Part shown: positions 25,972 to 35,152 of the stretch, piece after piece
Position numbering within the stretch: position 1 is the first letter of the stretch
Layout of the letters: each line of letters begins with the position of its first letter
Assembly: GCA_947476045.1 (NCBI GenBank)
Contig: CANJNZ010000003.1
Span: forward strand, 1-64,000
From: Chthoniobacteraceae bacterium
Lineage (GTDB): Bacteria > Verrucomicrobiota > Verrucomicrobiia > Chthoniobacterales > Chthoniobacteraceae
Length of the DNA stretch: 64,000 nt
Direction of reading: 5' to 3'
Position numbers and translations under genes: made by a program
Notes under the pieces: model-generated
The model's database searches: none
Seen by the model: the letters and a program-made list of their open reading frames with translations, nothing else
Told to the model about the DNA's origin: nothing

Positions 25972-26771
25972 GGTTTCTTAGCTGCGATGGAAACGTGCGG
26001 ACGAAGCACATCGCGCTGGAGTTCAGGATTTGCGGACTTGCGATGGAAAGGTATTTTTTTCAGCCACAGCCGGAAGGCGTGCCAGTGGATGAAAAAGATG
26101 ACCTTCAACGTGATGAGCGGATATTTCAGCGTGAACCACAGCAGGCGCGCAGTGGTGAGTGGTGCGCGCTTTCCGGTAAGCGCGCTCAGCAGCACGCGGC
26201 GCTCGCCCGCGCGGTCGTCAATGTGGATGTCGAGCGTCTCGCCGGGGATGCGAAGTTTGAAATCGAAAGCGAGATCGAGCGCGGAGAACGGCGAGACGTA
26301 AAAGTGTTTCGGTGTGATGAGCCTAAAGTTTCCCTCGCTGCCGCGCTCACGGAGGAGGTAGGGCTTCATCTCGCGGAAGGTATTGCCGACTTCCACGACG
26401 GCGCAGAGCGGAGTTCCAACTGCATCCGAGCAAAAGTAGAACGACACGGGATTGAAAATGTAGCCGAGCACGCGAGGTAAAGTCACAAGCAGAATACGCC
26501 CGTCTGCGGGGAACTGGATGCCGTTCTCCGCAAGATAGGCGACGAGGTTTTCCTTCGCGGATTTTTTTTCGCCGCCTGCGAGCGTGAGATGATCGCGGTC
26601 GCGGAATGTGTAGAGGTTCCAGCGGTTGAGGCTGAAAAATGGGAGCCGCTTCGCGAGCGTTGGCACTTCATCGAGATCGAGCGCGAACATGAAGATGCGG
26701 TAGCAGAAATGGTGCTCCTTCGGCTCCAGCCGATGGTGCATGACGGAGCACTCGTAGAGGCAGGAATTCAT
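25968..26771 (-). CDS. DUF1365 protein
   Basis: About 267 residues beginning MNSCLYECSVMHHRLEPKEH. HFCYRIFMFALDLDE and LPRVLGYIFNPVSFYFC are the DUF1365 signature. This family accompanies FAD oxidoreductases and Cfa genes in many bacteria, and the group is linked to modified fatty acids under singlet-oxygen control in Rhodobacter. The start at 26771 gives an ATGA overlap like the other junctions; an ATG two codons earlier (26777) is also possible. Confidence 0.9.
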   Translation of the reverse strand: MNSCLYECSVMHHRLEPKEHHFCYRIFMFALDLDEVPTLAKRLPFFSLNRWNLYTFRDRDHLTLAGGEKKSAKENLVAYLAENGIQFPADGRILLVTLPRVLGYIFNPVSFYFCSDAVGTPLCAVVEVGNTFREMKPYLLRERGSEGNFRLITPKHFYVSPFSALDLAFDFKLRIPGETLDIHIDDRAGERRVLLSALTGKRAPLTTARLLWFTLKYPLITLKVIFFIHWHAFRLWLKKIPFHRKSANPELQRDVLRPHVSIAAKKP

Positions 26772-28030
26772 GACCATATCGGCTCGCCGGTGACTGCGCG
26801 GGCACATTCCAGTGCGCTGGTGAAGCCGTCTTCGTGGAAGCCATATTTGAACCACGCCCCGGCGTAGTAGGTGGTCTGGTCGGGCGCGATGCGATTGAGC
26901 TTCGGCAGTTCGCGCTGGGCGGCGATGGCGGGGAGATTGAAAAGAGGATGCTCATATTCGATGCGGCGCAGCACACGTTCGGGCGCGATGCTATCGTGGC
27001 AGTTTAGTGAGACGAAGTAGTCAGCACGGTTGGAAACACCCTGCAGGCGATTCATCCAATAATGCGTGCTCGGCGCGCCGTCGTCGGCGATGCGGTAGTT
27101 CCACGATGCCCAGCAGCGGCGGGTGCGCGGCATGAATGAAGTATCGGTGTGCAGCGTTGCGGTGTTCGGCTGGTATTTAAAATTGTTGAGCAGTCTCTTC
27201 TCCTCATCGGTGGAATCTGTGAGCAGCGCGAGGGCTTGATCGGCGTGGCAGGCGAGGATGATTTTATCGAACTCCCTCGCGGCTCCATCTGTCGCGAAAA
27301 CTTTCGCCTTCCCCGACGCCCGCTCTACCCGGACGGCTTTTTGTTTTAGCAGCACCCGGTCACGAAACGGCGCGGTGATTTTTTCCACATAGGATTTTGC
27401 CCCTCCCGTCACGGTGAACCATTGGTGCTGTGTGTGAAGTCCTAGAAAGCCGTGGTTGTGCCAGAAGCGCAGTAGCGTCACGGCGGGAAACTCAAGCATC
27501 GTCTCCGGCGGTGTGCTCCACACGGCGCTGCTCATGGGGACAAGGTAGCGTTCGAGGAAATCACCGCCGTAGTCTCGTGCGGCGACGTAATCGCGCAGGT
27601 TCATTTCTGCGAATTTTGGATCGTCGAGTGCGGCGATGGCTTCGCTGTTGAAGCGGTTAATTTGCATCAGCATCCGCCAGTGACGCAGGTTCAAGAGGTT
27701 GCGCCGCTGACCAAAAAGCAAATTGAGGCTGCCGCCGTTGTATTCGAGTCCACTCGGCATGTGCTGCACGCTGAAGGACATCTCGGTAGGTTTTGTCGCT
27801 ACATCGAGTTCGCGAAAGAGCCGCGTGAGATTCGGGTAGGTCACATGGTTGAACACCATGAAGCCGGTATCAATAGGCACGGCGCGGCCCGCTTCGTCCA
27901 CAGTGATCGTGTTCGTATGTCCGCCAACATAATCGTTTTGCTCGAAGAGCGTGATGTCGTAGTGCTCGTGGAGAAAATGCGCGCAACCGAGGCCGGCGAT
28001 TCCTGTGCCGATGATGGCAAGGGTTTTCAC
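26768..28030 (-). CDS. FAD-dependent oxidoreductase (amine-oxidase fold)
   Basis: Starts VKTLAIIGTGIAGLGCAHFL, a Rossmann dinucleotide motif (GTGIAG), followed by a conserved FEQNDYVGGHTNTITVDEAG and an IDTGFMVFN loop. The C-terminus ends with YYAGAWFKYGFHEDGFTSAL. The whole corresponds to the NAD(P)/FAD proteins that pair with DUF1365 and Cfa. It may oxidise or reduce the acyl chain during ring or methyl formation. The GTG at 28030 overlaps the desaturase stop (GTGA). 420 residues. Confidence 0.9.
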   Translation of the reverse strand: MKTLAIIGTGIAGLGCAHFLHEHYDITLFEQNDYVGGHTNTITVDEAGRAVPIDTGFMVFNHVTYPNLTRLFRELDVATKPTEMSFSVQHMPSGLEYNGGSLNLLFGQRRNLLNLRHWRMLMQINRFNSEAIAALDDPKFAEMNLRDYVAARDYGGDFLERYLVPMSSAVWSTPPETMLEFPAVTLLRFWHNHGFLGLHTQHQWFTVTGGAKSYVEKITAPFRDRVLLKQKAVRVERASGKAKVFATDGAAREFDKIILACHADQALALLTDSTDEEKRLLNNFKYQPNTATLHTDTSFMPRTRRCWASWNYRIADDGAPSTHYWMNRLQGVSNRADYFVSLNCHDSIAPERVLRRIEYEHPLFNLPAIAAQRELPKLNRIAPDQTTYYAGAWFKYGFHEDGFTSALECARAVTGEPIWS

Positions 28031-29025
28031 GCGCCGGGGATTTTTTTTGCCGCATCCTGTGCTTCCGCGTAAATGCTCGCGGGGACGGGTTTCAGATCCC
28101 AAATAAGACCGAGTTGGGCGAGGAGTTTGAGCAGGTAGTAGCTCACGTCTATTTCCCACCAGTAAAATCCCTGTCGTGCCGTGCTCATGTAGCGATGGTG
28201 ATTATTGTGCCAGCCTTCGCCGAGCGTCACGAGCGCAAGCAGGAAGCTGTTCCTGCTGTCGTCGGATGTCTCGAAGCGCTTGCTGCCAAAAACATGGGCC
28301 AGCGAATTCACGCAGAGAGTCGCGTGAAGCAGCACAACCGTGCTGACAAAAAATCCCCACACAAAAATCTGTGGGCCGGATGTGCCGAGTTGCGGGCAGA
28401 AAGTTTCGAGCAAGAATCCGAAACCATATAGCAGCACTGCGAATATCACCGGCACCACGAGATCGAAGCGATTCAAGAAAACCAGCTCGGGATACTTTGC
28501 GAGATCGTTCACGCTCCGGTAATCGGTGGGGAAGTTTTTGCTCGTCGTCATCCAGCCGATGTGCGCCCACCAAAAGCCGCGCAGCCCGGGGGAGTGCGCG
28601 TCTTCCTCTTGATCGGAATGTTTATGGTGGTGCCTGTGAACCGACGCCCACCACAAGGCCCCGCGCTGCACTGCCGTGTTGCCCAGCACCGCGAAGAGGA
28701 ACTGCACCGCGCGGCTGGTGCGAAACGCCTTATGCGCAAAGTAGCGATGGTAAAACGCGGTGATTGCAAACATCCGCACAAAGTAGAGAGCCGCCGCGAC
28801 CATGAACGCCGTCCAACTCCAGCCGACGGCAAGCACAAGCAGGCAGCCCACATGCAGGAAGACAAACGGCAGTGCTCTCTGCCATTCAAAACGATCCGGC
28901 ATTGCGCGTGCGGCGCCAGGGCCGCCAGGGAAGTAGTCCGAATCGAACCAGCGACGGATCAAAGCGAGACTCGAAGCAAACCAACTGGCAATTGAAGATG
29001 GTTTTTTGCGGTTCAAAGTGTTCAA
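28027..29025 (-). CDS. Membrane fatty-acid (acyl-CoA/acyl-lipid) desaturase
   Basis: Three histidine boxes of the di-iron membrane desaturases are visible: HRYFAH (93-98), HRHHH (130-134) and HNNHH (about 272), with hydrophobic hairpins between them. It is 332 residues long, as expected for delta-9 type enzymes, and would insert a cis double bond in a saturated chain. As the second gene of the operon it probably supplies the substrate for the two Cfa-type methyltransferases. Confidence 0.92.
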   Translation of the reverse strand: MNTLNRKKPSSIASWFASSLALIRRWFDSDYFPGGPGAARAMPDRFEWQRALPFVFLHVGCLLVLAVGWSWTAFMVAAALYFVRMFAITAFYHRYFAHKAFRTSRAVQFLFAVLGNTAVQRGALWWASVHRHHHKHSDQEEDAHSPGLRGFWWAHIGWMTTSKNFPTDYRSVNDLAKYPELVFLNRFDLVVPVIFAVLLYGFGFLLETFCPQLGTSGPQIFVWGFFVSTVVLLHATLCVNSLAHVFGSKRFETSDDSRNSFLLALVTLGEGWHNNHHRYMSTARQGFYWWEIDVSYYLLKLLAQLGLIWDLKPVPASIYAEAQDAAKKIPGA

Positions 29026-29091
29026 AGTAAAAGCACTCGAGAGGCTATCTGAAACCGTTGTTTTCGCAAAGCGTTTGTAAGGTGTTTTTGG

Positions 29092-29712
29092 TTACGTTTT
29101 GTGAGCAGTGGGCGCTTTCGGAGGAATCTGCGGCACCTTCACGAAGCGGCTGGTGTCATATCCCTGCGCAGCGAGCCGTTTGATTAGCTGGCGATATGTT
29201 GCATCAGGTAGCGTTTTTTCCCTCGCCATAATCCATCCATAGTTCCGCGAGGGATGCCCCACGACCGTCCAGCGATACTGCGGATCGAGTTCGAGAATTA
29301 GATAAGGAACCGTCACTAGGCCGAAAAATCTGACCCGCCATTCCGCGTTCGTTTTCGTATCATACACCCACGCCAGCGCGGTGAATTTCTTCTGTGGCGC
29401 ATCAAATGAGCCCTTGCGGAATACGAACCAGTTATCCATCCGCCCATCGGCCCTCAGTCCATAACTTTCCACGGAGTCCACACAGTCTTTTTCTGCAAAA
29501 TAGGGGATGTTTGCAATCACTCGCCAGTCGCCGACGTAGCGCTTGATATCCACATGTGCCACCGTCCGTAGCGGCTTGGCTTGAGGCGTCGCTTTCGTCG
29601 CGCAGCCCACGATTGAAGTGCTGAAAAACAGTGAAGTTAGCAGACAAAAAACTTGTATGAGGAAATGCGGTTTTCTGTGCTGCCTGTTTTGGGATGAGCT
29701 AGGAACAGTCAT
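29092..29712 (-). CDS. Lipocalin lipoprotein (Blc-like), first gene of lipid operon
   Basis: The 206-residue protein has a lipoprotein signal with lipobox TSIVGC (Cys37). The mature part has lipocalin motifs VDIKRYVGDWRVIANIPYF and LELDPQYRWTVVGHPSRNYG, ending with WIMAREKTLPDATYRQLI. Blc-type lipocalins sit in the outer membrane and bind lysophospholipids or fatty acids. A location at the head of a fatty-acid modification operon fits lipid shuttling or repair. The gap to the desaturase is 66 bp, the only sizeable one in the operon. Confidence 0.9.
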   Translation of the reverse strand: MTVPSSSQNRQHRKPHFLIQVFCLLTSLFFSTSIVGCATKATPQAKPLRTVAHVDIKRYVGDWRVIANIPYFAEKDCVDSVESYGLRADGRMDNWFVFRKGSFDAPQKKFTALAWVYDTKTNAEWRVRFFGLVTVPYLILELDPQYRWTVVGHPSRNYGWIMAREKTLPDATYRQLIKRLAAQGYDTSRFVKVPQIPPKAPTAHKT

Positions 29713-29990
29713 GGATCGGTTTGATTATCAGATTATACGCCCGAGCGGCTCTCTTGGATGCATTGGGCTTGAGAGCGATTATTGTGTCGAGATTATCCGC
29801 TAAATGGAAGCCCGCGGCAAGGAGCGTATCGCGAATTGGTGCCGAGCAGGCGCGTGTGTGGAGTTCTGCGTCGCGGCCTTGGCAGGTGGCGAAAATTTTC
29901 GGAATACCTCGGGCGTCCACAAGACGTGGGCGATTTCGCTCGAAAACATATCGTAAAAACTCAGACCCGGAGCAGTGGGGGTAGCAGAAA

Positions 29991-30066
29991 CAGACCCCCT
30001 CACTCCCCGACGCCCGTCTCCGTTCTGACCGTCCCCGGTGCGGCGGGCGCGAATGCATATTCTCGG
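29991..30066. repeat. Dispersed intergenic repeat, copy C
   Basis: Matches copies A and B (TCCCCGACGCCCGTC...CCGGTGCGGCGGGCGCGAA). The rest of the spacer 29713-29990 holds nothing that I can name; the operon promoter is expected just above 29712 but is not obvious. Confidence 0.7.
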
Positions 30067-30117
30067 CAACCTTCACATCACGTCACAAACTGCACCGCAC
30101 CACTGCTGGGAGAGCCA

Positions 30118-30300
30118 ATGATCGACTTCATCTTCAGCCAATGCGTGGCTCTCCTCGAATGGGCCGCCCGCAAACTCGGCACGACCTACAACGCGATCAA
30201 CGTCTGGATATTCTGCGTCATCTGGCCGGCCATCACGATCGGGTTGATCGTTGCGGTGATCGTCCTGTGGAGAAAAGTCGCCGTGCTTCAGCATCCGTGA
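30118..30300 (+). CDS. 60-residue membrane protein of unknown function
   Basis: Starts MIDFIFSQCVALLEWAARKL and has one amphipathic helix followed by a hydrophobic helix WIFCVIWPAITIGLIVAVIV and a basic end. TTYNAINVWIFCVIWPA resembles a widespread family of short membrane proteins with an invariant NVWIF-type motif. A GGGAGAG precedes the ATG. Function unknown. 30301-30460 has no gene. Confidence 0.6.
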   Translation: MIDFIFSQCVALLEWAARKLGTTYNAINVWIFCVIWPAITIGLIVAVIVLWRKVAVLQHP

Positions 30301-30460
30301 TTTTGGAGGGCGGGAAAGGATGTGCAATGCCTTATACATTGCCTTGTCCCCCACCCTATTTTTTCGTTGCCCCGCACGCCGACGGACGACGATGGAAATA
30401 GATAGAATCACTCTACGTTTTCCTCTACGTTTGACATATTCTTAAACTTAAATCCTTGAT

Positions 30461-30492
30461 GTTCAAGGGAGTGGAGGCGAGTGGAGTTGAAC
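30461..30492 (-). other. Degenerate tmRNA/tRNA 3'-end-like sequence
   Basis: The minus strand reads TTCAACT then CGCCTCCACT, matching the site at 35153 and the one at 8632. The T-stem bases no longer pair. It lies at the left edge of the TOTE/Fic segment, as expected for a duplicated attachment site. Confidence 0.45.
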
Positions 30493-30739
30493 CTGTGCGA
30501 AGCCCATTGAACCACGCTGCGTGACGTCATCCATCAGAGGGAAATGACTTTTGCGCAAAAACAGAAATGTCCACGAGGGCCGAGTTTTGTCACAAATTGT
30601 CACACGGAATTTGACGATGGATGTGCTCTGATCGAGACACTCTTCGAGAGCATCGTGATGCGCGATGAAATGAAGTCCTGCAACGTGGTGGCTCACTGCA
30701 ACGGTTCGCTTATAAATAACGTGACTCGCTTTTGTGCCC

Positions 30740-33199
30740 TCAAATCTTCGGCATAGGAGCGAGAGTGGGCGAGCTGTCGTCACGGATCGTGTAACCGACG
30801 GCCTCGTAGCCGCGGCGGCGCTTGTCGAACATCCGCGAGAGCATGGGCACGGCACCATCTATGTAGTCGTGGACTCGCACCTCGGTCTTGCCATCGTGGA
30901 GTCGGTGAAGTCGCCCGATGTATTGCTGGAGCGTTCCGCGCCACGAGATCGGCAGCGCGAGAAAGAGCGTATCGAGCCGACTGTCGTCGAAGCCCTCGCC
31001 AATGTAACGGCCAGTCGCGATGATCACGCGTGGTGCATCGTGTGGGATTGCAGCGAGTGCATTCGCAACGGCAGCGCGGGCTTTCGCGTCTTGGCCTCCT
31101 TGGAGCACGACGACGTGCGCGACCTTTCCGTGCAGCCCGGAGGCGAGTGAGTCTGCGTGCGATTTTCGCTCGGTGAGCACAAGTGGCGAGCGGCCTTCGG
31201 CGACGGCTGCGAGCACATCGCGGATGATCTGCGCATTGCGGCGTTCGTTGGAGATGAGTTCGGCGTAGAGTTGTTGGATGGGCAGTTCGACGCCGGGTGG
31301 AGTTTGAAAACACGTCGGACATGGAATGACGACATGATCGAAAGGCCGCGTTGCCGCGTGCTTCCGCGCATCAACGCGGAATCGCACCGGCCCGCACTGC
31401 ATGAAGATGGTCGGATGATGTCCGTCCTTTCGGATGGGCGTGGCGGTGAGGCCGAGGACGAATCGTGCCTTCACCCGCCGGAGGACCGTCTCGAAGCTGA
31501 ACGCCGACAGGTGATGGCATTCGTCAACGACGACATGACCGTATTCGCCGACAAAATCGGGCACGACACCTTTTCGGTTGAGGCTTTGCAGCAAGGCGAC
31601 GTCCACGGTGCCGGTCGGCGATTTCTTCCCGCCTGCGATCACGCCGATCTCCTTCACATCGATCCCGAGAAAAACTGCGAGCCGCTCCCGCCACTGGTCG
31701 AGCAACTGTCGCCGATGCACGAGCACGAGCGTATTCACGCCACGCCGCGCAATGCAGTGTGCGGCGATGACTGTCTTGCCAAATGCGGTCGTTGCCGCGA
31801 GCACCCCATCGTCGTGTGCGAGCAGCGCCTCCGTCGCTGCGATCTGCTCGGTGCGCAGTTCGCCGTGAAAACGCACATCGAGTGCGCGCCCGCCGAAGCG
31901 CTCATCCTGCACGCGCAGAGTGATGCCGTGGCTTTTCAAAAGCTGAACCGCCTCGGTGAAGCATCCGCGCGGAAGGCCGATGTGCCGCCCCAGTTCCTCA
32001 CCGCACCGGATCACGCGTGGCTTTCCGAATGTCGAGAGCCGCATCGCCTGCGCACGGTAGAACTCGGGATTTTGGAACGCCGCCAGACGCAGCAGCCGAT
32101 TCAGCATCGCCGATGGCAGCCCTTCCTTTTCCACATACACGAGGTCTCCGCGCACCACGCACACTTCCTTCGGCAACCGTTCTGTAATGGGCGCTTCGCG
32201 TTTCCGTCGCGACGGCGGACGCAGCCACGGATCTTCGCCCTCGTCTTCATCCGCGAGCGCCAACCGCAGACCGACGACATCGCCCGCACGCTCCGCGTCG
32301 CCGACGATGGCTTGCACTTTCTTCAGCGCCACGAGCGGGAGCCCCGAGAGAAATGCCCACTGGTCGGCGAATGGTGTGAGGTTTTCGTCGAGGAACACGC
32401 TGTTGCCCTCCTGCCGCTGCACATGTTGGAGCGGCAGCGCGATGAGGTTTCCGAAGCCGCCCTTCGGCATCGTGTCCTGATTCAGGAAAAAGCGGTCATA
32501 CGAATCAAGCCCGACCTGATGCCTTCGCTCCATCGCACGGGTGAGCACCGCCGCGCCAAGTTTGCGTGCGAGCACCGCAGGTATCGCCTCGGCGAAAAAC
32601 ATCCACACATGTCCGCCGCGCCCGGAGCGCGAGCGTTCGAGCGCCGCAGCGACATTCCATTCGTTGCACACGCGGAGAAATGCGCGGGCGTCGTCCTGCC
32701 ATCCTGTCTTGTCGAAATCCGCCGCGAGAAACCAGCAAGTCTCATCGCACAGGAGCGGATACACACCGATCGTCTGCCGGCCCGTAAGATGTGCGACAAC
32801 ATCCTCGTCCGTCAGCGGCAGAAACGTCCGGGCTGGACGCCCCTTCGCATCAAGCTGCGACCAATCTTTCAATGCGGTCGGCGAATAGCCCGCTTTCCCG
32901 TCCTTCCCGATCCACCGCATCGCAAACACGTCCTCGCGTCCGCGAAATAGCCGGCGGAACAGCGAGAGCTTTTCGGCTGCAGGTGATGCATTCGTGAGTC
33001 TGCCAGTGCCGTGCGTAAGCGTGGGGTCTGGCACAACGCAGGGCATCGGCGCGACTATCTCTGCCTCCACACCCAAACGCCTCCGCAGTTCCTCATTTTC
33101 CAGTCGCAACCGAGCACACTCCGCTGCGAGTTCAGCAACGCGTGACTGTAGCACGCCATCGTTACCGTTGGCCAAAATTTCGTCGGAGTCGGAAGTCAC
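30740..33199 (-). CDS. TOTE-type primase-helicase
   Basis: The 819-residue protein has an N-terminal coiled coil (about 18-45) and an archaeo-eukaryotic primase-like domain (80-290) with catalytic-type ADFD (160-163) and SRSGRGGHVWMFF (His197). A superfamily 2 helicase (440-819) follows, with TTAFGKT (470-476), VVDECHH (557-563), LTATP (584-588) and QYIGRLHR. I recognise this as the primase-helicase of TOTE conflict systems, predicted to act in defence or mobile-element replication. Other TOTE components (nuclease, transcription-factor-like parts) are not adjacent. It begins with GTG. The reverse strand is open over long stretches because of high GC content. Confidence 0.85.
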   Translation of the reverse strand: MTSDSDEILANGNDGVLQSRVAELAAECARLRLENEELRRRLGVEAEIVAPMPCVVPDPTLTHGTGRLTNASPAAEKLSLFRRLFRGREDVFAMRWIGKDGKAGYSPTALKDWSQLDAKGRPARTFLPLTDEDVVAHLTGRQTIGVYPLLCDETCWFLAADFDKTGWQDDARAFLRVCNEWNVAAALERSRSGRGGHVWMFFAEAIPAVLARKLGAAVLTRAMERRHQVGLDSYDRFFLNQDTMPKGGFGNLIALPLQHVQRQEGNSVFLDENLTPFADQWAFLSGLPLVALKKVQAIVGDAERAGDVVGLRLALADEDEGEDPWLRPPSRRKREAPITERLPKEVCVVRGDLVYVEKEGLPSAMLNRLLRLAAFQNPEFYRAQAMRLSTFGKPRVIRCGEELGRHIGLPRGCFTEAVQLLKSHGITLRVQDERFGGRALDVRFHGELRTEQIAATEALLAHDDGVLAATTAFGKTVIAAHCIARRGVNTLVLVHRRQLLDQWRERLAVFLGIDVKEIGVIAGGKKSPTGTVDVALLQSLNRKGVVPDFVGEYGHVVVDECHHLSAFSFETVLRRVKARFVLGLTATPIRKDGHHPTIFMQCGPVRFRVDARKHAATRPFDHVVIPCPTCFQTPPGVELPIQQLYAELISNERRNAQIIRDVLAAVAEGRSPLVLTERKSHADSLASGLHGKVAHVVVLQGGQDAKARAAVANALAAIPHDAPRVIIATGRYIGEGFDDSRLDTLFLALPISWRGTLQQYIGRLHRLHDGKTEVRVHDYIDGAVPMLSRMFDKRRRGYEAVGYTIRDDSSPTLAPMPKI

Positions 33200-33321
33200 T
33201 AGTCAGGAGTTGCCTCTGTCCCCTACCCTTATGCTCACACGTTTGCGAGTTTTTGAGATTTCATCTTCATCACGCGGCGTATCAGACAACTCATAGCGCA
33301 CTGGGAGACGGAGACGTTGAC

Positions 33322-33387
33322 TGAAATACGGGGAACCGCTATTTCAATCCAAAGCTACTAATTGAAATAGAGCAGAAAGTTATTTCA
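33322..33387. promoter_or_regulatory. Palindromic operator region before the Fic gene
   Basis: CTATTTCAAT (33339-33348) and ATTGAAATAG (33361-33370) form a perfect 10-bp inverted repeat with a 12-bp spacer. Additional half-sites TGAAATA (33322-33328) and TATTTCA (33381-33387) flank it, so four boxes alternate in the 70 bp before the GTG at 33390. The winged-helix C-terminus of the Fic protein is a plausible binder. Confidence 0.65.
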
Positions 33388-33389
33388 CC

Positions 33390-34553
33390 GTGAAACGCCA
33401 CACAGCCAACGCACCAACTGCCTCAGGCCGATGGATCAAAACGCTCAAGGGCTATCGTGCTTTTCACCCGGATCCGCTACCACCGAAACTGAATTGGACA
33501 CCCAAACTCGTGCGTGCATTGTCAGACGCAGATCAACTGCTCGGACGCTTGGCTGGTGAGGGCCGGCGGCTGCCGAATCCACATCTACTCATCCGTCCTT
33601 TCGTTCAACGTGAAGCGGTGTTTTCCAGCCGTATCGAGGGGACACAATCCACACTCGGCGAACTGCTCGCATCCGATGCCGGAGCGGTGCTCGCGCGAAG
33701 CCCGGAAGATTTACGCGAGGTAGGCAACTACGTGCTCGCGCTCGAACACGGCATCGCGCTGCTCAAGACACTACCGCTCTCCATTCGACTCGTGCGCGAG
33801 TTGCACGAGAAACTCATGACCGGCGTGCGCGGCGATCACGCAACACCGGGCGAACTGCGCCGCTCGCAGAATTGGATCGGTCCACCCGGCTCCACACTGA
33901 CGCAGGCGACCTACGTGCCGCCGCCGCACGAGGAGATGCTTGATTACCTTGGTGCATGGGAAAAATTCCTCCATGATGAAACGCTGCCGCCACTGGTCCA
34001 GACCGCACTGATGCATTACCAGTTCGAGGCAATCCATCCGTTCCTTGATGGCAATGGCCGCGTCGGTCGTCTCCTAATCACACTGCTGCTCATGCAGCGC
34101 GGCGTGCTGCCCCTGCCGCTGCTCTACCTGAGCGCGTTCTTTGAAGCGACGCGCCGTGACTATTATGAAAACTTGCGCGCGGTCACGGAACGTAGCGCTT
34201 GGGAAGACTGGCTGCTCTATTTTTTCAATGGCGTCGCGCGGCAGAGCGAAGACGCTCTCAGCCGTGCGGAACGGATCAATCAGCAACTCGATCAGTGGAG
34301 GAAGCGCGTGAGCCACACGGGATCAGGCGTGGCGCTGCGACTGCTCGACCTGCTTGGCACCAATCCATTCATCACCATGCGCAAGGCGGAAGCGCAACTC
34401 GGCGTCGCCTACAACACTGCGGCAACAGCCCTAGGTCGCCTTGTCAGGCTGCGCATCGTGAAGCAGGTCGGCGATGCGCGACGCGACCGCGTTTTCTGCG
34501 CACAAGCATTGTTGGACATCCTCGAAGAACCGCCACGTCTACGCCCAGAGTAG
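33390..34553 (+). CDS. Fic-family AMP-transferase with winged-helix C-terminus
   Basis: The 387-residue protein has the Fic motif HPFLDGNGRVGR (about residue 216), whose histidine is the catalytic base. The inhibitory helix motif SSRIEGT (about 80-86) matches class II/III self-inhibited Fic proteins. The C-terminal LLGTNPFITMRKAEAQLGVA, followed by YNTAATALGRL, looks like a winged helix. Such proteins attach AMP or another nucleotide to target proteins, and many repress themselves. Palindromic boxes just upstream support autoregulation. It is divergent from the TOTE gene. Confidence 0.9.
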   Translation: MKRHTANAPTASGRWIKTLKGYRAFHPDPLPPKLNWTPKLVRALSDADQLLGRLAGEGRRLPNPHLLIRPFVQREAVFSSRIEGTQSTLGELLASDAGAVLARSPEDLREVGNYVLALEHGIALLKTLPLSIRLVRELHEKLMTGVRGDHATPGELRRSQNWIGPPGSTLTQATYVPPPHEEMLDYLGAWEKFLHDETLPPLVQTALMHYQFEAIHPFLDGNGRVGRLLITLLLMQRGVLPLPLLYLSAFFEATRRDYYENLRAVTERSAWEDWLLYFFNGVARQSEDALSRAERINQQLDQWRKRVSHTGSGVALRLLDLLGTNPFITMRKAEAQLGVAYNTAATALGRLVRLRIVKQVGDARRDRVFCAQALLDILEEPPRLRPE

Positions 34554-34571
34554 TAGGCGCACGCCTTCGAC

Positions 34572-34943
34572 TTGATAAAAACGCCATTTACAGAAGATCT
34601 CGTCACCACCCTTGCAGAACAAAATCTGCAATGGTTGCTCAAAATTATTTGTCTCCTTGTTGCACAAAAACGGAAAGGCGGCTCCATACCGATCAACGAA
34701 GCTGCTAAAAAATGGTTGGAGCCGTTCAATCATCTGGAAGGTGATATTTGGCGGCACCGTGAGGCCAATACGAAGAAGCTGATCTCGCTGAGAAAAAAAG
34801 CTGGCGTGCGAAGTGTTCCAGATGGATTTCGGCACAGTTACGCCAGCTACCGAATCCGCGAACTCAAATCGAATCTCGACCAACTTGCTGCCGAAATGGG
34901 CAACTCGCCAAAGGAGTTGATCGACAGCTACAAAAAAATGTGA
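34572..34943 (+). pseudogene. C-terminal remnant of a tyrosine recombinase
   Basis: About 123 residues are open. The second half, VPDGFRHSYASYRIRELKS followed by LAAEMGNSPKELIDSYKKM, matches the C-terminal catalytic part of a phage-type integrase: the HxxR-like box appears as FRHSYASY, GH(S/T) is replaced by GNS, and a final Tyr is in DSYKKM. The N-terminal DNA-binding parts and the first catalytic Arg are absent. Its position just left of an attachment-like site suggests that it came from an earlier element at the same target. Confidence 0.65.
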
Positions 34944-35152
34944 CTGATAAAACAGCAAACGAATGGTTTTCGGTTCTCCCGCCCCCTGATTACCAAGAGC
35001 GCATACAAATCGCACTCGGTAGCGTATGCACTTTTATGCACTAATATGCACTTTTTAACGGGTCAAAATACGTTCTCTTTGAAAAACAAGCAGACGACAT
35101 CGTATGCACAAACCACTATATTTAGGCGCATTACAGACGTTTTAAGGCTGGA

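Noticed and set aside
31157..32950. 597-residue open frame opposite the TOTE gene
   Set aside because: High-GC antisense shadow; no domain signature, whereas the other strand has all primase and helicase motifs.
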